DNA of 64,000 bases, taken from NCBI GenBank assembly GCA_963718695.1, contig OY970371.1:3720001-3784000 (forward strand). Direction: 5' to 3'. The position numbers and the translations under genes are program-made. The first letter of the stretch is position 1, and every line of letters begins with the position of its first letter. This document shows, in pieces, positions 51,668 to 59,483 of the stretch. The notes beneath the pieces were generated by a model. It did not search any database, was not told the origin of the DNA, and saw only the letters and a list, made by a program, of their open reading frames with translations. Origin of the DNA: Manganitrophus sp963718695. Lineage in GTDB: Bacteria; Nitrospirota; Nitrospiria; SBBL01; Manganitrophaceae.

Positions 51668-51886
51668 ATGACAAAACTTCTTGAAAAGGCGTTTGCCGAA
51701 ATTTCTAAGCTTCCAAAGCAGGAGCAGGACGCGCTTGCGGCTTGGATACTAGAGGAGCTCGCCTCTGAACAGCGTTGGGATAAAGCGTTCGGAGAGTCTC
51801 GCGACCAGCTGGCTAAATTGGCCGGCGAGGCGCTTGCCGAATACCGCGAAGGGAAAACGCAACCACTCGATCCAGACAAACTATGA
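51668..51886 (+). CDS. Antitoxin of a RelE/ParE-type module
   Basis: ATG 51668 with AAAGGA upstream. The 72-residue acidic helical protein (LLEKAFAEISKLPKQEQDALAAWILEELASEQRW ... AGEALAEYREGKTQPLDPDKL) overlaps the next ATG by ATGA. It resembles small RelB-like antitoxins that cap a RelE toxin through a C-terminal tail. Confidence 0.8.
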   Translation: MTKLLEKAFAEISKLPKQEQDALAAWILEELASEQRWDKAFGESRDQLAKLAGEALAEYREGKTQPLDPDKL

Positions 51887-52152
51887 CCTCTCGCACGGCG
51901 GAGCGCTTTAGAAAAGCATTCAAAGATCTGCCGAAGCCTGTCCAGCAACAAGCAAGAAAGGCATACAAGCTCTTTTCACAGAACCCTTATCATCCCAGCC
52001 TGCGTTTCAAGCAAATCCATCCTCAACAACCGATTTACTCCGTGCGAATTGACCGTGACCATCGTGCGGTTGGAGTCCGGAATGGAGACGAAATCATTTG
52101 GTTCTGGATCGGCCCGCATAAAGAGTATGATAAATTGATCTCTCATCTATAA
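51883..52152 (+). CDS. RelE/ParE-family toxin
   Basis: This 89-residue toxin has the family's FRKAFKDLPKPVQQQARKAYKLF and YSVRIDRDHRAVGVRNGDEIIWFWIGPHKEYDKLI. These mRNA interferases or gyrase poisons have a basic fold with a C-terminal active face. Overlaps its antitoxin, so the pair is co-translated. Confidence 0.85.
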   Translation: MTSRTAERFRKAFKDLPKPVQQQARKAYKLFSQNPYHPSLRFKQIHPQQPIYSVRIDRDHRAVGVRNGDEIIWFWIGPHKEYDKLISHL

Positions 52153-52299
52153 CGCTGCCGCATCATCCACCGGAACCTTTTTAATTGACCTTTACTGAGG
52201 CGCTTCGCTAATATCGTGCTTCAACTATAAATTAAGGCGCCGCTTCGCTTCGGACGCCCTCCATATTGAAACCATCCTGCCGAGGTCTTGAGTTTACCG

Positions 52300-53055
52300 A
52301 TGAAATCTCGCTGGCTCTTACTTGTCTCAACCGCCCTCGCCTTCATGACGGCCGTCCTCCTGCTCGAACGCCCCGGCGTGGTCGCGCAGGTCGGCCTGGG
52401 CCTGGCGACGGCGACCTTCCTTTGGTTGTTCGTCCGATGGGCCGAGCTCGATCCGCGCCAGATCCTCACCACCATCGCCATCGCCACGACCGGCGAGGTG
52501 GTCCTCTCGATCGGGTGGGGCCTCTACGATTACAAACACACCCTCATCCCGCTCTACGTCCCGCCCGGCCATGCCGTCTTCTACGCGTTGGCGGTGGTGA
52601 CCGCTCGCGAGCAAAGTCTCCAAAAACACGCCGCCGCCATCACCCGCGCGGTCCTCATTTTGGGAACGGTTTACGCCGCCGCCAGCTTTCTCTTCTTCAA
52701 CGACACGTGGGGGCTGCTCTGGTGGGGGGTGGCGTTCGTCCTCTTCCTGAAATCGGACAACCCGCTGCTTCTCTCAGCCTGCGCCGTCTACACGATCCTG
52801 TTGGAGTGGGTCGGCACCGCCATCGGCAACTGGTATTGGCTGCCGGAGGTGCCGTATCTTTCTCTCTCCTCGGCAAATCCGCCGGCCGGAGTCACGGTTC
52901 TCTACATCGTGCTCGATCTGTTGGTGGTGACCGTCTGCGGATGGCTTTGGCGGGACCGTGCCTCTGTGAGCGGCGGTGTGACCGAAGGGGCAGGCGCACC
53001 GGTTCCAAGTCTCAACGTTGCGGAAGAAGAAGCGGAACCCGGTCTTCCGATTTAA
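52300..53055 (+). CDS. Multi-pass membrane protein, unknown
   Basis: I start at ATG 52300 (MKSRWLLLVSTALAFMTAVLLL). About seven membrane helices are visible, including FLWLFVRWAELDPRQILTTIAIATTGEVVLS and VTVLYIVLDLLVVTVCGWLW. Conserved-looking polar residues (GTAIGNWYWLPEVP) are the kind seen in carotenoid/lipid-modifying DUFs, but no family is certain. The kinase-like gene at 53093 begins 37 nt after it. Confidence 0.6.
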   Translation: MKSRWLLLVSTALAFMTAVLLLERPGVVAQVGLGLATATFLWLFVRWAELDPRQILTTIAIATTGEVVLSIGWGLYDYKHTLIPLYVPPGHAVFYALAVVTAREQSLQKHAAAITRAVLILGTVYAAASFLFFNDTWGLLWWGVAFVLFLKSDNPLLLSACAVYTILLEWVGTAIGNWYWLPEVPYLSLSSANPPAGVTVLYIVLDLLVVTVCGWLWRDRASVSGGVTEGAGAPVPSLNVAEEEAEPGLPI

Positions 53056-53092
53056 CTTTTACAATGAAGGTAAGCATCTTCGAAAGGAAGAG

Positions 53093-53722
53093 ATGCGCTC
53101 AGAGATCGTTCTGATCGGTCCGATGGCCGCCGGGAAGAGTACGCTTGGGAAGCTCCTGTCGAAAAAACTTGGCGTTCGAGGGGCCTCCCTAGATGCAGTC
53201 GGTGAGAAATACTACGCCGAAGCGGGCTTTGATCTGCAGAAAGCCCGTACGCTTAGGGAATCGAAGGGAGAACTGATCGGCCACCGATATTTTGAACGAT
53301 TCCTCTTACCTGCGTTGGAAAAACATTTACAGGAAAGCAAAGGGTGTGTCATCGATCTGGGTGCTGGCCACTCGGTGTATTGGGATGAAACTGATTTCGG
53401 CCGGGTTCAGAACCTTCTCGCCCCCTACCGCAACGTCTTGTTGATTCTGCCCTCTCCTGATCTGGAGGAGTCAGCGGCGATTCTGAGGGAGCGGACAAAA
53501 GAGATCGCGTGGCTGAACCGGATTCGGGAACAGAACGGCTTCGATATGAACGAACGTTATCTGCGGCACCACTCGAATTTCGATCTGGCGAAATACACCG
53601 TCTACACAAAGAATAAATCGCCCGAAGAAACGCGGGACGAGATTTTAGATCTATTAAATCTTCCTACCCCGCCAACCGCCACGTCACCATCCCGGCGGCG
53701 AGCAGCATCACCCCCAAACTGA
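53093..53722 (+). CDS. Shikimate kinase-like P-loop kinase, C-terminus running into a duplicated remnant
   Basis: From ATG 53093 (GAAAGGA upstream), GPMAAGKSTLGKLLSKKLGVRGASLDAVGEKYYAEAGFD is a P-loop as in shikimate kinase/AAA-like small kinases, but the substrate motif differs (RGASLDAVG). LPSPDLEESAAILRERTKEIAWLNRIREQNG provides the lid. The last 20 residues (LPTPPTATSPSRRR...) are encoded within a 192-bp copy of the UbiA-like gene's C-terminus (53667-53858), so the natural end was probably lost to that insertion. Function uncertain. Confidence 0.65.
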   Translation: MRSEIVLIGPMAAGKSTLGKLLSKKLGVRGASLDAVGEKYYAEAGFDLQKARTLRESKGELIGHRYFERFLLPALEKHLQESKGCVIDLGAGHSVYWDETDFGRVQNLLAPYRNVLLILPSPDLEESAAILRERTKEIAWLNRIREQNGFDMNERYLRHHSNFDLAKYTVYTKNKSPEETRDEILDLLNLPTPPTATSPSRRRAASPPN

Positions 53723-53858
53723 CACACTTCAGGATCGCCTCATAACGATCTTGGTGATTGGCGGGGTCAATCCGGCCCGACCGTTTGAGCTCTTTGTAGA
53801 GGCGGGAGGCGTTGATCTCGACCAAGCTGAAAAGGCCCATCGCACCAGCTACAATCAG
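53667..53858. pseudogene. 192-bp remnant copy of the 3' end of the membrane-protein gene 54708-55418
   Basis: Starting CCCCGCCAACCGCCACG, this block matches 54711-54902 without gaps, at roughly 88-90 per cent by eye. It encodes a degraded minus-strand copy of that gene's last 64 codons and breaks off at ACAATCAG. The two copies flank the HigBA module as direct repeats. Confidence 0.85.
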
Positions 53859-53923
53859 GTGGAAGCAACTGAGTGGTCTAAAATGCGAAAAATATATCTA
53901 TCTTTTTCGCTCGGTTAGACCCG

Positions 53924-53952
53924 TTGACACTATGTCATTAATGACATATACT
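53924..53952 (+). promoter_or_regulatory. HigBA promoter with perfect operator palindrome; leaderless start
   Basis: TTGACA (53924-53929) and TATACT (53947-53952) are 17 bases apart. The spacer holds a perfect 18-bp palindrome TATGTCATTAATGACATA (53931-53948), a likely operator for the HigA HTH. The toxin ATG at 53959 lies at the expected start of transcription, so the message would be leaderless. Confidence 0.75.
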
Positions 53953-53958
53953 CCACTT

Positions 53959-54297
53959 ATGAGCCCGACCGATAAGCCACTCGTCTGGTTACACGGCGAA
54001 GTAAAATCCCCACCGTTTTCAGATGAAGCAAGAGTGGAAGCAGGTTTTCTTCTCCGGCAGCTACAAGGAGGAATAACTCTAAGTCTGCCACAGTCGCGAC
54101 CAATGCCAAGAATCGGTGCGAGATGCCATGAATTGAGGATAAACGATAAAAACGTAACCTGGAGGATTATCTACCGGCTTGATACAGACGCAATAATATT
54201 GCTCGATGTATTTAGCAAGAAAACAAATGACACTCCGAAGAATGTCATTGATTTATGCAAGCAGAGAATTAAAAATTATGATACTGCTATAAAATAA
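53959..54297 (+). CDS. higB: HigB-type (phage Gp49-like/RelE) toxin
   Basis: This 112-residue toxin begins MSPTDKPLVWLHGEVKSPPFSDEARVEAGFLLRQLQGG, the canonical opening of HigB/Gp49 toxins, and continues SRPMPRIGARCHELRINDKNVTWRIIYRLDTDAIILLDVFSKKTNDTPKNVID. It is an mRNA interferase family. It is 11 nt upstream of the antitoxin gene. AT-rich and clearly foreign in composition. Confidence 0.92.
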   Translation: MSPTDKPLVWLHGEVKSPPFSDEARVEAGFLLRQLQGGITLSLPQSRPMPRIGARCHELRINDKNVTWRIIYRLDTDAIILLDVFSKKTNDTPKNVIDLCKQRIKNYDTAIK

Positions 54298-54308
54298 GAG
54301 GATATACA

Positions 54309-54641
54309 ATGGATTCTAGAAAGAAAAAGAAGTTAGAAGAAGCCGGTTGGAGAATTGGTAGCACAAAAGACTTTCTGGACCTTAGCCCAAAAGAGAACGA
54401 ATATATAGAATTGAAACTTGCGTTGGCTAGGAACCTATCAAAAGTTCGTCGCGCTAAGCATTTAACACAAACACAGCTAGCAGAAAGGATAAAGTCCAGT
54501 CAATCGCGCGTTGCCAAAATGGAAGCAGGAGATCCAACTGTGTCAGTTGACCTGCTGATTAAATCCTTATTAGAGCTTGATGTGTCGAAAAACCAACTGG
54601 CAAAGTTTATTACATCCAAACCAAAACAAGAAATATATTAG
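54309..54641 (+). CDS. higA: HigA-type XRE antitoxin
   Basis: This 110-residue protein has an N-terminal helical part and an XRE HTH (LALARNLSKVRRAKHLTQTQLAERIKSSQSRVAKMEAGDPTVSVDLLIKSLLEL). It pairs with the toxin and likely binds the palindrome at 53931-53948. AT-rich like the toxin. Confidence 0.93.
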   Translation: MDSRKKKKLEEAGWRIGSTKDFLDLSPKENEYIELKLALARNLSKVRRAKHLTQTQLAERIKSSQSRVAKMEAGDPTVSVDLLIKSLLELDVSKNQLAKFITSKPKQEIY

Positions 54642-54707
54642 TGCTATTCGTTTGATCGACGGGGTTTGCACCAACACACTCCGCGCGGCGCAGCACTCTA
54701 AGTATCC

Positions 54708-55418
54708 TCACCCCGCCAGCCGCCACGTCACCATCCCGGCGGCGAGCAGCATCACCCCCAAACTGACACACTTCAGGATCGCTTCATAACGATCTTGATG
54801 ATTGGCGGGATCGAGCCGGCCCGATCGTTTGAGCTCCTTGTAGGGGCGGGAGGCGTTGATCTCCACCAGGCTGAAGAGGCCCATCGCGCCGGCCATGATC
54901 AGCGCGGGCGGGGAGAGTTGATTGGTCTGGATGATGTAGCCGGCGAGGACCGGCAACACCCCCCAGGAGAAAGCGAACCACCCGTCGGTGTGAAAGCGGC
55001 CCTCGAAGAGCTCCAGATTGTAGGCGAAGAGGAAGAACCCTTCGAGGAGGGCGATCACCGCCAGCTGCGGTGTTTTGAAAATGATGTAGTAAAAACCGAT
55101 GGCGTAGGCGGGGACAAGGGAGCCGACGGCGAGAGCCCAGAGCTGGCGTTTGGAGAAATGCGCCCCCCACGGCTTGGGCCCTTTGCCGCCGATGGCATCG
55201 AGCGCATGCGCCGCAATGCCGAGGCCGAGAAAATAAATCAGGACGATCGCCCCCACCCGGTCCCAGAAGACCGTCTTGGCGAGCATTCCCCCGATCACCG
55301 TGAAGGCGAGGACCATCCCGGTATAGGGGAGAAAGAGAAGCCCGATCCAGAGCCGGAGCTTTAAGGGGCCGGCTTTCGGAACGAACCATTCGGATCGGCG
55401 GTCGGAGACCGGGGCCAT
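54708..55418 (-). CDS. Multi-pass membrane protein, possibly UbiA-like prenyltransferase
   Basis: This 236-residue protein has about seven membrane helices and the motifs FLGLGIAAHALDAIGGKGPKPWG (an HALD/D-x-x-D-like loop) and EINASRPYKELKRSG. These could be the aspartate-rich loops of UbiA-type enzymes, but the match is weak. Its 3' end is the source of the 192-bp remnant at 53667-53858. It starts 12 nt after the stop of the Ycf48-like gene's operon neighbour on the same strand. Confidence 0.55.
   Translation of the reverse strand: MAPVSDRRSEWFVPKAGPLKLRLWIGLLFLPYTGMVLAFTVIGGMLAKTVFWDRVGAIVLIYFLGLGIAAHALDAIGGKGPKPWGAHFSKRQLWALAVGSLVPAYAIGFYYIIFKTPQLAVIALLEGFFLFAYNLELFEGRFHTDGWFAFSWGVLPVLAGYIIQTNQLSPPALIMAGAMGLFSLVEINASRPYKELKRSGRLDPANHQDRYEAILKCVSLGVMLLAAGMVTWRLAG
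54711..54902. repeat. Parent copy of the 192-bp direct repeat flanking HigBA
   Basis: Coding 3' end of the gene 54708-55418, aligned colinearly with 53667-53858. Differences are scattered substitutions, so the duplication is old. Confidence 0.85.
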
Positions 55419-55430
55419 TCAACGCCTTTG

Positions 55431-57292
55431 TTAGTGGGATCTCTCTTGTGGGAGGAGCGCAGCGGCGCGGTCGTTTGTTTTGGCCGGCGCTTGCCGCGCC
55501 GGCGGTGTCGGCGCGCTCTCCGGACCGAATTGGAGAATCAATCCCCCCTTGCCGACGGCCCACCCCCGGGAAGCGGAGGGGAAAGTGACGCTGTTGAGTC
55601 GCTGCGTCACCCCGCTGTCATATTCCGACCAGGTTTTCCCGCCGTCCTTCGTGTAGAGGATCGTTCCGAGATCACCGACCATCCAGCCCTCCCGACCGTG
55701 CATCGCAATATCCCATAGCGCCACCGTCGTTCCGGTCTTGATCGGCGTCCAGCTTTTTCCGCCGTCTTCGGTCGACAGAAGCATTCCATCCTCCCCGACC
55801 ACCCATCCCTGGTTCGGCGGGCGAAAGACGATTCGGGTCAGAGAAACGCTCACCGGAAACCGAAGCGGCTCCCATAACAGGCCGCCGTCGGTGGTCTGCA
55901 GCAGCGTCCCCCGAGAACCGACGATCCAACCCCTTTTCTCGTTGAGGAAAAAAATGTCGCTCAGGTTGGCGGTCGTATCGCCGGCCTGAACGCGCCAGCG
56001 CTTTCCTCCGTCGTCCGTACGGAAAATAAATCCGGTCTCGCCGACGATCCACCCGATTTTGGGAGTCAGAAAAAAGACCCCCTCCAGACCGGCCTCGGTC
56101 AGCTTTTTCTGCCGCTCCCAGCGCTTCCCTCCATCGGTCGTATGGAGGATCAGCCCCTTCGAGCCGACGGCCCACCCCTCGCGCGCGGAGGTGAAGTGGA
56201 CCGACAAGACCCAGTCCTCGGTCCCGGTCTCCTGAGGCATCCAGCTCCGGCCGCCGTCGCGGGTGTGAAGAATGGTTCCGGTCTCCCCCGCGATCCAGCC
56301 GTGTTTTTCGTCCACAAACTGGATCCGGAAGAGCCGATCGGTAAAGCCGCTGTTCTGCGCCTCCCAGCGCTTTCCGCCGTCACTGGTGTGGACGATCACC
56401 CCGCCCCAGCCGACCGCCCAGCCATGGCGATCGTCGGCAAACGAGAGCCCTTCGAACGTTTTGTTCACGGCGGCATCGAGTTTCTCCCAACGCTCCCCGC
56501 CGTTTTCCGTCTTGAGCATCGTCCCTGACCCGCCGGCGATCCAGCCGACCTGGGGGGAAATGAATTGAACATTCAAGAGGAGATGCTCGGAGTCGCTCCG
56601 CTGCGGCTCCCAACGCTTGCCCCCGTCGGTCGTCCGGAGAATCGTCCCCCCGCGGCCGACCGTCCAGCCCCGGAGCGGGTCGATGAAGAAGATCCCCTCC
56701 AACGCCGCAGTTGTGCCGCTTTTCTGAGCGGTCCATTTTTTCCCGCCGTCCTGCGTCTGAAGGATCATCCCATCCCATCCGGCAGCCCAGCCCCGCTGTG
56801 CATCGAGGAAAAAGACCTCCAAAATCGGTCCCGACGCGTTGCTCTTTTGCTCCTCCCAGCGCTTCCCCCCATCCGCGGTTCGGAGAATAATTCCCCGGTC
56901 GCCGACGATCCAACCGTTCATTGCATCGACAAAATGGATGTCCCACAGCCAGGCCGGCGACGGATTCGTCTGCGCCTCCCACCGGCGGCCCCCGTCGGCG
57001 GTATGGAGGATCTTGCCGGTCCAGCTGATCGCCCAGCCGTGAAGCCGATCCGAAAAATGAAGGGAGAAGAACCGCTCCCCCTTCTCCTTATATTGGGCCC
57101 GCCAATGGGCGCCGCCGTCGGCGGTGTGGAGGATCGTCCCATCGCCGCCGCCGGCCCATCCTTCGCTCGGCGAGATGAAATGGACCGACCAGAGCCCGTT
57201 CGAGTTGACCTCCCCCTGCTGGACGGACCATCCTCCTCCTCGGCTTGAAGCGCCCCGGCCGCAAGGAGAACGAGAAGACCCGCCAACACCAT
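55431..57292 (-). CDS. Ycf48/BNR-repeat beta-propeller protein, signal peptide displaced by a frameshift
   Basis: A 496-residue frame from 56921 holds some ten repeats of the type GWIVGDRGIILRTADGGKRWEEQ, the Ycf48-like propeller. The same frame continues upstream past its ATG to a GGAGGAGGATGG run at about 57228-57240. There the pattern leaves frame: the start MVLAGLLVLLAAGALQA (a Sec signal, ATG 57292) is one frame away. So the gene is one secreted protein of about 620 residues with a small indel. Ycf48 homologues help assemble membrane complexes; target here unknown. Confidence 0.85.
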
Positions 57293-57373
57293 CCTAAGAA
57301 ATTCTTGTACCGACCGCAGAATATTGACCCCTCCCTTTTTTCGTGTTATTTATTTACAACATTCGTGAGAGAA

Positions 57374-57787
57374 ATGCAAAGCCGCCTGTTGATCACACTT
57401 TTATTTTCCTCCCTTTTGATTTATCCTCCCGTGCTTGTGGCCGAGGAAGATCTCCGCTCGATCCGTCAACTCTCCAATGAAATCTATCGGCTCTCCCAAG
57501 AGATGATCACCCACGGAAGCGAGGGGCATGCGCATGAGATCGTCAGCTACGGCCAGGAGATGATCCGCCGGACGGAGACATTGATCCATGAGGTGGCGTC
57601 CAGCGCCTCGTCCACGCTGAAAGAAAATAAAGAGGCGATCCTCGCTTCCCTCAAGGAGACCCTCGATCAGGCGAAAGAGGCGGTCCGGCTGGGAGAAGCG
57701 AAAAAGACCGGTCCCGCCCTCAACGCCGCCCGCAAAGCCTCATTTCGAGCCAAACAGTCCCGCCAGCAGCTCCAATCAGTGAAGTAG
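57374..57787 (+). CDS. Small periplasmic helical protein, SmbP-like
   Basis: From ATG 57374 (MQSRLLITLLFSSLLIYPPVLVA signal) it encodes a 137-residue protein whose mature part is one long helical hairpin with THGSEGHAHEIVSYGQEM. The His/Glu-rich GHxxEI segment recalls the small metal-binding protein SmbP of nitrifiers. Resemblance is partial. Function unknown, metal binding possible. Confidence 0.6.
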   Translation: MQSRLLITLLFSSLLIYPPVLVAEEDLRSIRQLSNEIYRLSQEMITHGSEGHAHEIVSYGQEMIRRTETLIHEVASSASSTLKENKEAILASLKETLDQAKEAVRLGEAKKTGPALNAARKASFRAKQSRQQLQSVK

Positions 57788-57916
57788 ACCGACTCCCCCC
57801 TTCTCGTCGGAAGCGATACAAAAATGTCGGCCGATCGATCGCGGCGCCTCTCCGTCCGATCCCTGAACCGATCGAAATCGCGCAGGAAATCAACCGATCT
57901 GACCATTCCCTCCCTC

Positions 57917-57933
57917 CGGCATGGTTGTTGCTT
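57917..57933 (+). promoter_or_regulatory. Sigma-54 promoter of the nitrogen-assimilation operon
   Basis: GG at 57918-57919 and GC at 57930-57931 are separated by exactly 10 bases, in the context CGGCATGGTTGTTGCT. That is close to the consensus TGGCAYG-N4-TTGCW. Nitrogen-controlled (NtrC-type) sigma-54 use fits the genes behind it. The transcript would start near 57943. No clear enhancer-binding sites were identified upstream. Confidence 0.7.
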
Positions 57934-57966
57934 TTATACTCGGGCAACGACGACGTATAAAGGCAA

Positions 57967-58006
57967 GGGCGCCTGGATGAATTCTTTCTCCAGGCGCCTT
58001 TCCGTT
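57967..58006 (+). terminator. Terminator-like hairpin in the leader of the Moco-P-II/nitrite reductase operon
   Basis: GGCGCCTGG and CCAGGCGCC form a strong stem (57968-57976, 57990-57998) with a 13-base loop, followed by TTTCCGTTTT. It lies before the first gene and after the sigma-54 promoter, so it can act as an attenuator. Upstream, CGGGCAACGACG recalls ANTAR/NasT target leaders, but the paired stem I would expect is imperfect. Confidence 0.65.
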
Positions 58007-58020
58007 TTGAAGGGGTCAAC

Positions 58021-59124
58021 ATGCGGGAAGGGATCGTTCCACCCAAATTTGCAGACAAGTTTTTCCGGATCGATTTTGAGGCGGCGCCGCTCCCGATCCT
58101 CTGCCTCTATCCGATTCCTCCGTCCCTTTCGCTGGAAGAGGTGACGCTCGACCTCGCCGGGCTCGAACAACACCCCCGTCTGGTTTCCTGGCCGATGCTT
58201 CAGGAAATTCCCCGCGTGAAGCTGAAGGTGCCGATGATCTGCCAGATCTTCAACTGGGTCGAAGAGGTCGAGTGGGAAGGAATCCGCCTGGTCGACCTGC
58301 TCGATTATTTCAAAATCGACACCCACCCCGACGGCTACTTCGCCTTCTACTCCCGCGACCGGGTCTTCTTCGAAGGGCTCTCGCGCGACGAGGCCCGCGA
58401 CCCGCGGGTCCTGCTCGCTTACGGATTAAACGGCGCGCCCCTCCCCGAAGTCCACGGCGGCCCGCTCCGATTGGTCGTCCCCTTTCTTCAGGGATATAAG
58501 AGCGTCAAATGGGTCCATACGATCCATGCCTTCCGGCACGATCCGGTCGGGATCAAGCGGCTCCTCGCCCAGAGCCCGGCCGGCCAGTTGAACGAGAAAT
58601 GGCGGGGACAATTTCAGATTGTCCCCCCGGCGGGAAAATCCGGAGATCCCCCTCCGGTACGGAGCGAGGTCGCGCCACTCTCCACCCCCCCGGCTGCGAT
58701 CTCGGCTCCGGAACCCCCGGTGGTCGGCAAGATTGATTCGGTCCCCAAAAAGAAAGCGCCGCTCCGGCAGGCGACATTAAAAGAAGTCATCGCCCTGGTT
58801 CGCCCCGGCAGGCAGCTGGCGACCCGCCAGGCGCTGGAGGCCGCCGGCATTTATTCTTACACGACCGCCACGGTGCTGGGCCGTAGCCGGCAGCGGGGCC
58901 TTCGGTTTAAATCGGGGGAAGGGGAGCCGGTCGCAATCAAGTTTCTGCCGAAGCAGTATTTCTCCATCATGATCGAAGCGAGCCGACTCCCCGCGGCGAT
59001 CGCCGCCCTGATGAAAGCGAACCGGACCGGAAAGGGGGCCTACGGCGACGGCAAGATCTTCGTCGTCGACATCGACGACGCCCTCCGGATCAGCACCGAC
59101 GAGCGCGGGGGAGAAGCAATTTGA
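58021..59124 (+). CDS. Fusion of a sulfite-oxidase-fold molybdopterin domain with a P-II domain
   Basis: Residues about 20-175 have the Oxidored_molyb (SUOX/YedY) pattern: LTLDLAGLEQHPRLVSW-like opening, PMICQIFNWVEEVEWEGIRLVDLLDYF with a candidate Mo-ligand Cys74, then GGPLRLVVPFLQGYKSVKWVHTI. A Pro/Ala-rich linker (about 200-250) leads to a P-II domain (about 255-365): VRPGRQLATRQALEAAGIYSYTTATVLGRSRQRGLR, LPKQYFSIMIEASRLPA, then YGDGKIFVVDIDDALRISTDE. Such a fusion is not a standard architecture I know. AAGGGG precedes ATG 58021. Likely cytoplasmic. Confidence 0.85.
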   Translation: MREGIVPPKFADKFFRIDFEAAPLPILCLYPIPPSLSLEEVTLDLAGLEQHPRLVSWPMLQEIPRVKLKVPMICQIFNWVEEVEWEGIRLVDLLDYFKIDTHPDGYFAFYSRDRVFFEGLSRDEARDPRVLLAYGLNGAPLPEVHGGPLRLVVPFLQGYKSVKWVHTIHAFRHDPVGIKRLLAQSPAGQLNEKWRGQFQIVPPAGKSGDPPPVRSEVAPLSTPPAAISAPEPPVVGKIDSVPKKKAPLRQATLKEVIALVRPGRQLATRQALEAAGIYSYTTATVLGRSRQRGLRFKSGEGEPVAIKFLPKQYFSIMIEASRLPAAIAALMKANRTGKGAYGDGKIFVVDIDDALRISTDERGGEAI

Positions 59125-59140
59125 TGCGGAGTGAAAGAAA

Positions 59141-59473
59141 ATGAAGCTGATTCGCGCCATCATCCGTCCTGAGCGGGAAGAGGCGGTCCTCGGCCGCCTG
59201 GAGGCGGCGGGACTGTATGCCCTCACGAAGATGCCGGTGCTTGGGCGCGGGAAACAACGCGGGATCCAGGTCGGGCCGGTCCGTTATGATCTCCTCTCCA
59301 AGTCGATGCTCCTGCTCATTGTCAGCGAGGAGGAATATCCCCGGGCGATCGCCGCCATCGAGCAGGGGGCCGAAACAGGGCATCCGGGCGACGGGAAGAT
59401 CTTCGTCCAGGAGGTCTCGGAGAGCTACACCATCCGGACCGGAGAGAAGGCGACCGAGGTCGTCGCGGAGTAA
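59141..59473 (+). CDS. NifI1-like P-II signal protein upstream of nitrite reductase
   Basis: This 110-residue P-II protein (MKLIRAIIRPEREEAVLGRLEAAGLYALTKMPVLGRGKQRGIQVG ... HPGDGKIFVQEVSESYTIRTGE) has the T-loop variant GRGKQRGIQVG found in NifI1 proteins rather than GlnB/GlnK, and lacks the uridylylation Tyr. NifI proteins bind 2-oxoglutarate and ATP/ADP and inhibit nitrogenase directly. No nif genes are seen. Next to nitrite reductase it may gate that enzyme. Gap to the next TTG start is 10 nt. Confidence 0.85.
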   Translation: MKLIRAIIRPEREEAVLGRLEAAGLYALTKMPVLGRGKQRGIQVGPVRYDLLSKSMLLLIVSEEEYPRAIAAIEQGAETGHPGDGKIFVQEVSESYTIRTGEKATEVVAE

Positions 59474-59483
59474 GGAGAGGTCA

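Noticed and set aside
57943..57966. Complete ANTAR hexaloop hairpin
   Set aside because: AACGAC loop-like sequence is present but the flanking stem does not pair properly, so I list it only as a resemblance.
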